From the NCBI GenBank assembly GCA_917880885.1, contig OU862933.1, positions 5,131,452 through 5,195,451 on the forward strand: a stretch of 64,000 bases of DNA. Reading direction: 5' to 3'. The notes below the pieces were generated by a model. It was given only the letters and a program-made list of their open reading frames with translations. It ran no database searches and was not told the origin of the DNA. The position numbers were made by a program, and so were the translations under genes. This DNA is from Limnephilus marmoratus (Eukaryota > Arthropoda > Insecta > Trichoptera > Limnephilidae). Shown in pieces: positions 54,441 through 64,000 of the stretch. Every line of letters starts with the position of its first letter. Position 1 is the first letter of the stretch.

Positions 54441-54990
54441 GTCGTATAACAAATAAATAAATAACTATGTGCGTATTTATTAAAAAAAAAAGGAGGAAAA
54501 GAAGATAGTGAATTTTTGCAATGCACCGCTACAGAATTAGGTTAGTTTAGTCAATTAAACTATGACAAGAGAACTACTGGGAAAAAATAAATAAATTGGT
54601 ACAAAAGAATTTTGTTTTTATAATTTGTATTTTTTACAGGTAAAAAATAATTACTAGCACGCAAGTGTAGTCACGACGATGTATTGAACTGAAGTTAGCC
54701 GAGTAGTGTAGAGAGGCACTTCGTGCGGCTTCGAGTCCTTTGACTCTGGCGCAAAAACCGACAACAAATGGAAGTTGCCCGGGGCGAGTCAAGGTTGGAC
54801 GAAGTAAGACGAAGTGCCTCTCCGCACTATCGTATTCGCCTAACCTCGTTCAACTTTGCGAGTAGTGTGGAGCTAGCATTACATTTTCTAGAAACCAACA
54901 TTAAAAATCAAAAAGGATCAAATAATAAGGAAACTGCACGAGAAACACCAAAGGGCGTTAAGCAACTGCAGATAAATTTAGTGAACAGCA

Positions 54991-55064
54991 AACTATAAAT
55001 TTTACAGGGGGTGTCGAAATAAATGCGAACTGTAAATTTTACGGGGGGTGTCGAAATAAATGTA
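54991..55064 (+). repeat. Two 37 bp direct repeats
   Basis: AACTGTAAATTTTACGGGGG then GTGTCGAAATAAATG; units at 54991 and 55028 with two differences. Confidence 0.85.
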
Positions 55065-55153
55065 AGTACAATAAACACAAAATTGGTGGGAAAAGTAATA
55101 TAGGTTCAGAAAATAGGGACATGTTTTATACGCACATGTTATTTTTAAAACGC

Positions 55154-56826
55154 TTACGGCCGTTGTTCCCAACTTTTCGATCGATCAATCTGAGTCTCCG
55201 ATCAGCTATGTGGTTTGCTTATTTATTTTCATTTATTTATTTGTTATAAAAATACATTTATAGTATAAGGAAGCTTTGACTTCCAACTAGGAAGTTCTCC
55301 CATTCTAGGACTGTCAATTTGACAGGTTCCGTACAATGACGTTACATACTATATTAGACGAGGGGTAGAAATCTCAAAGTGGGAAGACAATCGCAAGACA
55401 ATTGTACCGGTCTCGATATCTAGTACTTTAGTACTAAACTGCTACGCGTCGAGTAAGGTTGCGTCTTACCAGTACTTACCAGTAAGTAGATTGCATTTTA
55501 AAAAAGTGTCAAAATGCCCTCCTGTGTGATGAGAAAATGTTTCAATTACACTGCAAATAATAGTAAAGGCGAAGGAATAACACTTCATTTGTAAGTACAC
55601 GCAAATTACTTAATATTATCGATTATTATAAATATTACAATAAATTTTCATGTTTCCCGCTCGCGGTTTTACACTTCATTACGAGACAGAGAACGTTGCA
55701 TCAAAAAGTAATGAGCATAACAAAGACAACCTGCTAACAGTAGGTCGGTTCACACAGCGTCCCGCACAAGTTTTCTTCTATTGGGAAAGATGGGGTAAAA
55801 CGTACACAGGGTAAATCGTTAATTAATTTAATTATGTTTGAATTGTCATAACTCATAACGCTCGAACCGAGCTTCCTTGCTGACAATGACAAGACACTAT
55901 AATTTAATATACGTAAACACGCTAGTTGTAGTTAAGCTCTATTAATAATTATAATTTACGCTGTGACTTTATAAACGTAAAATGACAATTAATTCAATAT
56001 AAATTTATTATGACTTATCAAATATGAATTTTAGGTTTCCCCGTGATCAACTACGACGACAGAAATGGACCACTGTTGTTCGCATTCAAAGATGCGAACA
56101 TGATTGGACACCTTCGCTTTACAGCACAATATGTTCAGTTCATTTCAATAAAGACGATTTACATACCACGGTCAAAGGAAAGCGTTTTATAATGTCGTTG
56201 ATGAAAATTGTAAATAGATTTGTATACTCATTTGAACCTATGACCTGTACTGTATAATAAAATATGTTTTTAACAATACTACTATAATAGTACCAATATT
56301 GTATTACTAATGATAACTCATATAATTATAATAAAAAATATTTGCCCGTGTGTCTTGTTTTACCCGCCTTTACCCTCCCCTGTGCGTAGTGTAACCGAGT
56401 GAGAGTATCTTGTTATCTCAGTCACACCCGTGATGTGAAAGCAGTATTCGGCAAAGAAATTAATACGCCGCCCGCTAATGTATCCGTGCCATTCATACAT
56501 ACACATTATTTGATTGTCTATCTTTATCACACAGGAATAAACTTTTGAATTGAGAAATTATTGAAAATCGCTGAAAACAAAAGAGTATTCCTTACTTTCC
56601 ACATTATATTGTGAGTATGTGAGACTATAACGAGTCTATTTATTTTATATAACGTCATTGGTTCCGTACATGTTTTTCATACACATTGTAGATTTAGTAC
56701 CTAACGCCCGATTCGCCTGTTGGGCGGAGAGTTGCGTTGAGAAGAGCCTATTTGTGCACCTGAGGAGCGTTGAGCCTAAATTTCAGCTCAACAGTTGATC
56801 AGTAAGATTGGGAACAACGGCCGTTA
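55154..56826 (+). mobile_element. DNA element carrying a THAP mini-gene, 1,673 bp
   Basis: Ends TTACGGCCGTTGTTCCCAAC and, inverted, TAACGGCCGTTGTTCCCAAT. The left 60 bp and right 120 bp are homologous to the ends of the MITE at 58931-59119, which has an exact 8-bp duplication. So the MITE is a deletion derivative of this kind of element. THAP domains and 8-bp duplications occur together in P-type transposons; no RNase H-like catalytic region is visible here. Confidence 0.68.
55514..56257 (+). CDS. THAP-domain protein, two exons (55514-55590, 56035-56257)
   Basis: Exon 1 (MPSCVMRKCFNY...) ends at a GTAAGT donor at 55591; exon 2 starts after TTTTAG at 56034. The phase-2 intron is 444 bp and the join gives a LHLFPRD motif. 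The product is 99 residues. THAP signature: C4, C9, P28, W37, C59-x2-H62 and F63, with 49 residues between C9 and C59. This is a C2CH zinc-binding DNA-binding fold. AVPTIF is missing, and the frame ends in MTCTV with AATAAA at the stop (about 56256). THAP proteins bind DNA, often transposon ends in P-type elements. It may be a truncated transposase or a THAP-only protein; further exons cannot be excluded. Confidence 0.72.
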
Positions 56827-56856
56827 GTATCAATTCGATAATAATGAATAATAAGC

Positions 56857-57182
56857 ATTTCAGTTTCCGGAAATGGAAAATAATGCATTTTAGCAGCTAT
56901 TTTGTTAAAACGGATAATCAGACGTCTTTTCTTCACATCATGTTTTATCACAATAATATTAAACACAATTTTTTTTTTAAATTATTAGTTAATTAAACCC
57001 AAGCTGAGAACCTTTTTGGGATCATAGATACATAGATTAATATATTGGGTTAAATAAGAGAAGAAATAAACTATCTTTAAAACATTGACATCAATAACAA
57101 TTGCCGCCAAGTGAACAATCGATTTTAATCTTGATGAAATAACTATTAAAATGCATTATTTTCCATCTTCGGAAACTGAAAT
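56857..57182. mobile_element. Palindrome-ended MITE
   Basis: ATTTCAGTTTCCGGAAATGG and AAAATAATGCATTTTA at the left are matched inverted at 57147-57182 with few changes. It lies between the THAP element and the outer inverted repeat. Confidence 0.6.
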
Positions 57183-57260
57183 AAGTACTTACTTCTCACA
57201 AACTAGTACTACAAAGTGTTTAAAATAAAATGTGCGTTTTAAGCATGTCCCTATTTTCTG

Positions 57261-58697
57261 TATATTTACAAAACTAACACTTACCATGATAATCCCCGTT
57301 TCAGGCATGAGGACATCAGTTGTAGATTTTTAGCACAATATTTAATATTTAGCACAATATATATAAAAAGGTAGAAGTGTACTGAGATTGTTTCCACTAC
57401 TATGACGAAAACTATACGCAAAATTTATAACACGAGCATTATGTCGTCAAATACAAAACAATACTTTTCACAGTAAGCAAACACCAACAAGCATTCAACA
57501 AACATTTTTCATCTTCTACCCGAAAACAATTCAACTTGAATTTAAACTATTTACTTATGTCTTCTTTTTCTATTCCAAGAGAAGTGAAGGATAGGAAGGT
57601 TATTACTTTGGATAAAAGACATGATGGTAGGAACCCAACATTTAAATATCCAACACAGGTAGGCACTTCCCAACGGTTCCATGATATTTTTTTTTTTCTT
57701 TTAAATAGCCCATAACTTAACATAATGTAACATATTTAACCGATTTTTCTTTTCATCACTTTTGATGACTTTTCAAATAAGTGATGGAGTCGCACTTTAT
57801 TGAGTTATCCGGTTACCCTTTCCAACATTGCTCAGGAAGATGTTCCCATTTTAGAAAAATGGGTGGGGAAGATGATGAAGATCCGGTTGCCAAACTGTAC
57901 CCCAGTGACAAATAATATAAGTTAGCAAAAAATGAGGGCGCTGTGGTCTATGACTATGTCTAGTACATATTGAATAAAGCGTTAATTCGTGTTTACGCCA
58001 TGTTTAATTCATGTTTACGCCAACTTATGTTATTTGTAACACTGTGTCAGTCTGTAGTCCTATTCCTAAAGATAATGTGAAGATTTTTACAGAAATGGTT
58101 ATTTCGAATACATGGTTACAAAAAAATTCATCATCACAGCTTGTGTCGTCTGATGCAAACCAAATAAAAATAAAACACAATTAAAAATTAGAAAATTTAT
58201 TTGGCTTTGTGAAAAATTAAGAATATAATTTACATCATGTTATGACTAGAAGCATTATTACTAATACATACAACATAGATATTAATTTGAATTAGATTTC
58301 AGTGAGAAAATAAAATATTGTTAATTTAAAAATTATTATCATTATTACTTAGTACAGGTAAATAATTTTAAAGAGACCCCTGCTTGCATACTAGTGTACA
58401 CGATGGTTCAAAAAATAATGTTGTTTTTGTTAGGAAGCTGAAGAATGAAACAAAAGCCCCAAAAAAAGAATGCTACACTAACAGCTTTACTAAAAAATGC
58501 CGTGAAAATTTTATTCAATTGATAAACGACCGTAACATTACTAATATGTAACGTAAAATGACTAAACAAAGCTTTTAACAGCCATAAAAAAGTTCATAGA
58601 AAGTTACACATCCTTTTCACAGCTTTAGTATCTTTCGGCATCTTCGGGGTGAGAGGAGACTAAGGAAGTTTGTTCCAAACTAGCATTAATATCGGGT
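57261..58697. other. No gene; one repeat block
   Basis: 57665-57815 matches 30040-30215 in reverse. The rest is AT-rich without supportable features. Confidence 0.45.
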
Positions 58698-58834
58698 GCA
58701 CTCAAATACATTCAAAGTGTACGCTTTAAAATGATTTGTCAGGACATATATTTATTTAAACTTTGTATCGGTGTGCACTAAAATTCATTCAAAGTGTACC
58801 CTTCAAAATGATTTGTCTGGACATATATTTTGGT
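58698..58834 (+). repeat. Two direct repeats of about 75 bp
   Basis: ACATTCAAAGTGTACGCTTT, AAAATGATTTGTCAGGACAT recurs as CATTCAAAGTGTACCCTTC, AAAATGATTTGTCTGGACAT. Confidence 0.75.
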
Positions 58835-58930
58835 TGTTTATAGGCGGCACATAATGCTGAAAAGAAAAAACCCAAACATTTTCACAGTAAATAGTTTACA
58901 GTAATAATTTTGTGTTGAAAGTAATAAGAC

Positions 58931-59119
58931 TTACGACCGTTGTTTCCAACTTTTCGATCAACCATTCTGAGTCTCCGATCAACTAAGTGATTTGTTTAGT
59001 AACGCTCAATTCGCCTGTCGGTCAAAAAGTTGCGTTGGGAAGAGCGTATTTGTGTTTGAGAAGTGTTGAGCCAAATTTCGGCTCGACAGTTGATCAGTAG
59101 GATTGGGAACAACGGCCGT
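58931..59119. mobile_element. MITE derived from the THAP element family, 189 bp
   Basis: Exact 8-bp duplication AATAAGAC at 58923-58930 and 59120-59127. Left end TTACGACCGTTGTTTCCAAC and right end (inverted) ACGGCCGTTGTTCCCAAT. The parts AGTCTCCGATCA and ATTCGCCTGT, GTTGCGTTG, ACAGTTGATCAGTA match the THAP element on both sides of its interior. Confidence 0.85.
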
Positions 59120-59517
59120 AATAAGACATATAAGAATATACTTATAATAATATATTTGAGGTGGATTATATACAATATTTTTTACAAATATATAAACACA
59201 ATCTGGTAAGATGGTACAATTTACAAAAATATTATTTTGCAAAAAAACAAGTAAGCAAGTTATTACGAAAACAGAATCAGCTGGTGTACAATGAAAATTT
59301 TGCGTCGGCAATCAAGAAGTTAATAAGTATATTTTTTAATAATTACAATAGTATTATAACTTCTGCAACCTAACTATTTTTTAATTTTAAGTACGAAAAT
59401 ATATTTTTTTAAATGTGCTTTCATAGAATGCTCGAACAAAGATCAAACTTCTTGTTTCTGAAAACCGATTTCAGTCTCCAAAGATAGCCACTTTCCCACG
59501 CGCATGTTGGTTAACCC
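59120..59517. other. No gene recognised
   Basis: A 70-codon AT-rich frame at 59161-59373 has no domain I know. Confidence 0.35.
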
Positions 59518-59932
59518 TTAAGGTTAAATGTCACCTACGTTATAATCTACGCATTCACAGATGGCGCCAATTAAATTATTTTAGGTTTTTAATACTTTTT
59601 GCACGTTTTGCTTTAAAATATTGTGGTGAACTAATTGTTTGCGCCCGAACATGTTTAATATGAATGTAAATAAATGGATTTGTCCATAAATAAATCTAAA
59701 TCTTTCAAGAAAGGCTGAAAAATACAATATTGGATTGAGTCACCGATACGAATTTGAATTTTTCAGCCTCTCTTGAAAAATTTGGGTTTGTTTATGGACG
59801 AAACTACGTATTTATATAATTCTCCTCAATATTTTAAAGGAAAACGTGCAAAAAGTAATAAAAACCTAAAATAATTTAATTGGTGCCATCTGTGAATGCG
59901 TAGATTATAACGTATGTGACGTTTAACCTTAA
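59518..59932. mobile_element. TTAA-flanked piggyBac-type MITE, about 407 bp
   Basis: TTAA on both sides, ends GGTTAAATGTCAC and GGTTAAACGTCAC, and arms of over 100 bp (TATAATCTACGCATTCACAG, ATGGC.CCAATTAAATTAT, TTTTGCACGTTTT.CTTTAAA). A second inner inverted pair surrounds AAATTCAAATTCG. The decayed relative is at 46560-46912. Confidence 0.8.
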
Positions 59933-60335
59933 ATTATTATGCAAAGTGTGTAAACACAATAGAATTAATTTTAATGTTTTGCAAATATTTGTACTTGGCA
60001 ACTTATTTAAAAAGTAAATACTTAGGTAAAATACAAATACCTCTGGATTAAAACGTTTTATCCGTATTGTGATAGTATTTAAGAATTAAATTTTCAAACC
60101 TAGTGAACCTAAATTATTATTCCGATATGTAAAAATGTGAAAAATTCAAAATTTTAGTAGAATGAAATGAAAATTGATTACAATTCAATCTCTTCTAAAA
60201 AAAATTTGGTTGAGGCTTGTTGCCACTTCTAAATAATAAAAATTTCAAAATAGTTTTAGAGGAAGACATAAAGATATTTGCATATTCGAAATTAGAATTG
60301 TGACCACCTATATCAAGGTTCGCAGAAAATATATA

Positions 60336-60565
60336 TTAACAAGGTTCGCTCATCGAGGGGGTCAAGCTGTGATTGGCTAGAAAGTCGAGACATAGCTTAA
60401 GTTCACTTCCACCGGGAGATTTGAATTTACTGCAATACAAGTGGCATCAAGCAACTGAATGCATTTGAAAATTATTCATATTTTCAAATACATTCGGTCA
60501 TAATAAATATGTTGGTAATATTACACTTTTTTCCGAAAAGTGCCTGTTTGAGCGGACCTTGTTAA
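60336..60565. mobile_element. TTAA-flanked MITE, 222 bp
   Basis: TTAA at 60336-60339 and 60562-60565; ends CAAGGTTCGCTCA and CAAGGTCCGCTCA inverted. The size and TTAA suggest piggyBac type. Confidence 0.7.
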
Positions 60566-60571
60566 TATAAG

Positions 60572-60614
60572 ATCCCCCCCCCTAAACGTGTCACGTAGTA
60601 TGGGTACGTTCCCT
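60572..60614. mobile_element. Lone end of the GGGAACG MITE family
   Basis: C tract, AAACGTGTCACG, TAGTATGGGTACGTTCCC, identical to the right end at 29737-29775. The left part is missing and the C tract abuts the 222 bp MITE. Confidence 0.7.
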
Positions 60615-61321
60615 TACCTATATCTAATAATTTTTAATACAATAATAAAATTGACCCACATTGGAAGTAAACCTTGGTGTTGCATATAAATTTGAATGTC
60701 TATGGTCTAACAATAGCCATATTGTCCAACAATATTTTCAAAAATGTAATTTCAAGTAAGAACTTTGTATAATAATAAAGAAAAAAATAATAAATTTGTA
60801 TTTTTTTAAGTATTGATTAAAAAAACATATCATAAGAAATCAAATGTCCGAAAATTATACAGACTGTATAAAATTCAAACAATGTCATGGATCTGTTTAT
60901 TTTTATAAAAAAATAAAAGAAAACTCAGTACAAACTTACCCATGCACTTCGGGCTTCGCCAATGTAGATATGTATAATGTTTGTTTAAATGTTTATTGCT
61001 TCCTCCTTTGGCCCTCTGCATTGATAAGTTTGTCAATTTATAATTTCCGAGAATACTTTTAAATAAATTTTCGAAATAAGTCTTTCAATTACACGTAACT
61101 TAATTTCTTTAACCCTAATTTTCAACGAATGTATAAAAATATAAATGTTTACACATGATTTTTCAAAGGTAATGAGCAAATTATAAATGCAAATACATAA
61201 TAAATTAAGAAATATATATTTATGCAAAAAGTATTGATGTTAGTCTGGAAAATCATCTTAACAGAGCATTTTTCTTTGAAAGCATAATTATAGTGGGTAG
61301 TAAGTAGGTATACTGCTGTGG
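60615..61321. other. No gene recognised
   Basis: AT-rich spacer. Confidence 0.35.
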
Positions 61322-61378
61322 TAAGTAAAAACACAGTTTCTTCCTTGAGTCTCAAGGAAGATATTGTGTTTTTACTTA
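61322..61378. repeat. Hairpin with 26 bp arms
   Basis: TAAGTAAAAACACA..TCTTCCTTG pairs with CAAGGAAGAT.TTGTGTTTTTACTTA with two mismatches and a 5 nt loop. Confidence 0.8.
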
Positions 61379-61407
61379 CTAAGGTAGTATAGGTCTATCA
61401 TCCTTGT

Positions 61408-61881
61408 GGCTTGTTCGCACTAGAAGAGTAGTTTAGTCCAGTAGCGAGTAACTAGCTACTTGACTAAAAAGCGTTCACATTACATTCATTAGTGAGCCAC
61501 CGGTTGCAAGATGACGGGCTGCTATACAACAAAGTAAATACGCTAATTAAGCTGATTGTAATGCTTATTTTAGAAGAGGTGGAAGAATAAATTAGTGAGA
61601 TGAAAATAAATAAACTATGGACACGAAAAGAGATTAATAGCATAAATAAAGAATTTTAGAGTAGCATCTTTGCTCCAACCGCACGACATATTTGCGCATC
61701 TACTAATGAACTCTGCTAAAACTACGTGTTCATACATGTCTGTCCGAAAAAATAGAACGAAATGGATTGACTCTTCTAAAGGGCTGACTAAACTACTCTA
61801 CTAAAATTGCGGTGTTGGGACACGCTTTCTTACTAATATACTGGCTACTTGACTAAAATACTTGCCCAGTGTGAAAAGCTC
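61408..61881. mobile_element. TIR element, 474 bp
   Basis: Left GGCTTGTTCGCACT, TAGTTTAGTCCAGTAGC and right (inverted) GAGCTTTTCACACT, TATTTTAGTCAAGTAGC. Ends resemble PIF/Harbinger MITEs (GAGCNTGTTC), but flanks do not give a clean TTA. Confidence 0.55.
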
Positions 61882-62796
61882 TTTGGTTCACTTCGACTCA
61901 CACAGTTGCATAACTTACATGCAGAGTGTTTCGTTTGAACTTTAATAAAAAAACAAACAATTACATAATGATTATTTCACAATTCAGAGTTCTAAGCCAA
62001 AGCGTGTTAAGTCGGTTATATAGAATGTTTTTGACAAGCCGAATATTGTTTAATTTCATTGTTATAAAAACACTGAAAGTTATTAAAATAGTTTATCTGA
62101 CTGAGATAATCTCCAGGACTGAAATATATATATTGAAAGATATGTTCATGTATTATTAGCATCAGCCATTCTATGTCCTATATTTATTAGTAGTACGTGT
62201 AGTCCAATGATGAGATAAAAAGTAAAATAAACAAATTTTATCAGTAAAACAATTAATAATGATGCGTAATTAAAATAATGAAAACTGAGATTATTTCTCT
62301 TGTGACATCATGCACGGATCGAACTGGAACTGATATGAATAGGACACGCTGTAAGCTTCTTAAAAATATTATTTTACGAGCATCGTATACACTCGTTGTC
62401 CATCTTCCGCTAGTGACAATAAGTAGGCATAACTTTTTTATTGCTTCCAACTCTTGCTGCATTACCTGTACCTTCCTACCTTGAACACAACATGCATACT
62501 ACTTATTACGATTATTACCTAACACTAATTTATAAGACTACCTAATATTACACTAATTTGGTTAGGCGATTTTTGGTTGTTATTTGATTTTCATAAAATA
62601 CAAAATTAGTAATTCCAGTTTTCAAATAACCTATTTGACTAAACAATAATTTACTATCAATATATTATTTAAGTGGTACATTATTTGAACGTAGACAAAC
62701 AACCAGTTTATGAACACATTATTCCACATAAGCAGAAGACTGAGGTATTGTTAGTTTGGATAGACGGCCATTGTAAAAATGGGAATTAAGGTACCA
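61882..62796. other. No gene recognised
   Basis: AT-rich spacer without supportable features. Confidence 0.35.
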
Positions 62797-63897
62797 TCAG
62801 ACTACGCTACATCGAAGAAAGCATTTTTGGGCATGGCCTATATCAGGTTATATTTAATTTAAGCCAAGCCATGAGAGCATAGAGCGCTTATAGGCCTGCC
62901 GCAAATTTAACCCAGCCCATGCACATCCCACGCGCAGCACATGCGTGGACTATTTTGTAGAACATGGTTTCCTTGGGAGTGGCGCATATTAATTATATTA
63001 ATATTATTATTCCACGGCCAGCCCACTTCCAACCTATGTCGCGCATGGACGAGTTGTGCTTGCAACACAATTTGGTGGATCGTGGGTACCTAGTTTTGTC
63101 TGTGTGAACATTATTTTTGTTACTAGAACATGGAAAAATTAATTGAAATGGTTATAGGCTTTCCTGTGTTAATTATATGATACGACTCGTGAAGATTACA
63201 TGAGAGCAAAACTGAAGGATGATTTCTTCGAGAAGATAGCCAAAGAATTAAATTATACTTAAAAACTAATTTGTTTCACTTTATTCTCTTTTTTTGCTGA
63301 GTAGGTGCATCATGATACATCTTTCCTCATCCTCAGATTCATTTTTTTTTTTACATTAGCTCCACACAGGCGGCCCTGGGGAAAATAATTTCCCGCAGGG
63401 CCTCTGTCATCTGAAGGGATTCTGTGTGGAGGATCTTTTTGAGGAAGGGAAGGATAGGAAGTTCTGGGAAGGAAAAGTTATGATGAGGGATGGGTAGGAA
63501 TCTGGGGGTCAGTGTGCAGGAATGACGGACGTATGAATCCACCCCTCCAACTGCGGTACAAGGTGATGGGTCGAGAGAGTCCGGCTGGAATGGCCAGAAG
63601 ACCTCCCTCAACCAGTCTCTCTCGATCCGGCCTGCCATGCAGGAAGTGAGCAGACGCATCCGCCGCCAAGACCCGAAACTCAGATTCAAAATCGAGAAGA
63701 AGTTGCCGGCTTGCTGTCATCTTGCATACTGGGAAAAGTGAGGGTAAGTATGTCATGGGTATGGGCTGTGTTCAATATGCGTTACTATTAAAAAAAATGT
63801 GCGTGGGCTGGGTTTCGGTCATGCGTGTGCTACGTGTGCTACATGTGGGACGTGCATGGGTTGGGTTAAATTTGCAGCAGGCCGTAGCGTGGTCTGA
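62797..63897. mobile_element. TIR element, about 1.1 kb
   Basis: TCAGACTACGCTAC at the left and TCAGACCACGCTAC inverted at the right; further in, AGGCCTGCCGCAAATTTAAC, CCAGCCCATGCAC is matched inverted at 63810-63890. The left arm has an extra 75 bp between its two blocks. A copy of repeat X lies inside. No duplication or transposase found. Confidence 0.6.
63348..63700 (-). repeat. Dispersed repeat X, copy 2
   Basis: Homologous to 9165-9600, with the same CCACACAG...CTGTGTGG stem-loop and minus-strand PDRERLVEGGLL segment (frame 63478-63756). Confidence 0.55.
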
Positions 63898-64000
63898 CAC
63901 AGGCATTAGTATATAAAATAGCAAGTAATAGCACTCGAGATTACTTTGACAGGGTTCTGACTGCTAAATCATTTTTTAAATTTAAATGTTTAATTTTTAA
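63898..64000. other. Window end, nothing recognised
   Basis: Short AT-rich flank. Confidence 0.35.

Larger units (their letters stand above)
52949..54878. mobile_element. TTA-flanked element, CTAGCTCCRCACTACT ends, 1,930 bp
   Basis: Left CCCTAGCTCCGCACTACTTG and right (inverted) TGCTAGCTCCACACTACTCG, with TTA at 52946-52948 and 54879-54881. Fits Harbinger-type. Subterminal parts (52970-53160, 54690-54860) have ACTTCG/CGAAGT palindromes. The centre is an R2-like LINE piece. Confidence 0.68.
55107..57260. repeat. Outer inverted repeat around the THAP element
   Basis: 55107-55153 (CAGAAAATAGGGACATG, ACGCACATGTTATTTT) is matched inverted at 57205-57260 (AATAAAATGTGCGTTTTAAG, CATGTCCCTATTTTCTG). 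Either this is a larger element into which the THAP element inserted, or the THAP element's own outer end. Confidence 0.6.

Noticed and set aside
59161..59373. 70-codon frame as a gene
   Set aside because: AT-rich, no domain, no context between MITEs.

Overview
The window looks like repeat-rich, AT-rich intergenic DNA of an arthropod, most likely an insect. The evidence is the mix of element types: Helitrons ending in a hairpin plus CTAG, CR1/Jockey-like, RTE-like and R2-like non-LTR elements, a Penelope-like element, a Ty3/Gypsy element of the Mag type, and many TTA-, TTAA- and 8-bp-duplicating DNA elements. Strings such as TACCTACCTAC and the Helitron ends recall Lepidoptera, but that is inference and the order is not proven. 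I found no conserved single-copy host protein gene. The clear non-transposon genes are three tRNA-Gly(TCC) copies near the left end.

Layout. 1-4.8 kb: tRNA-Gly, one complete Helitron and one decayed relative, then featureless AT-rich DNA. 4.8-7.5 kb: a minisatellite of about 36 bp units interrupted by a truncated LINE and a small Harbinger-type MITE. 7.8-12 kb: a partly duplicated tRNA-Gly locus split by a LINE 3' end, a second LINE fragment, a palindromic MITE and the third tRNA-Gly. 13.2-23.4 kb: nested Helitrons. One holds an intact gypsy element with LTRs that match wherever I compared them. Another holds an RTE fragment and a 1.9 kb hAT-like element. 26-28.2 kb: an R2-like LINE 3' end interrupted by Harbinger-, piggyBac- and hAT-like elements nested in that order. 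28.2-34.9 kb: SINE, candidate solo LTR, a perfect 90-bp-arm palindrome, LINE remnants and a two-orientation minisatellite. 35-40.3 kb: a nearly full-length CR1-type LINE (ORF1, endonuclease, RT) broken by two one-base frameshifts. 40.6-46.6 kb: a foldback element holding a perfect (GGGGAT)n array, and a SINE. 47-52.9 kb: a Penelope-like element split by a 3.6 kb DNA element that itself holds a hAT-like element, which in turn holds a Harbinger-like MITE and a Helitron. 52.9-54.9 kb: a TTA-flanked element holding a decayed R2-like LINE end. 55.1-59.1 kb: a DNA element with a two-exon THAP-domain mini-gene, and nearby a 189 bp MITE derived from the same family. 59.5-63.9 kb: several MITEs and one 1.1 kb TIR element.

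The genes do not form a pathway; the organising principle is repeated nested insertion. The most notable items are the THAP-bearing element with its deletion derivative, the duplicated R-U5/primer-binding region of the gypsy element, the perfect SINE palindrome, the foldback element with its GGGGAT core, and the clean nested-insertion stratigraphy with readable target duplications. All family assignments rest on reading motifs by eye; no database search was run.
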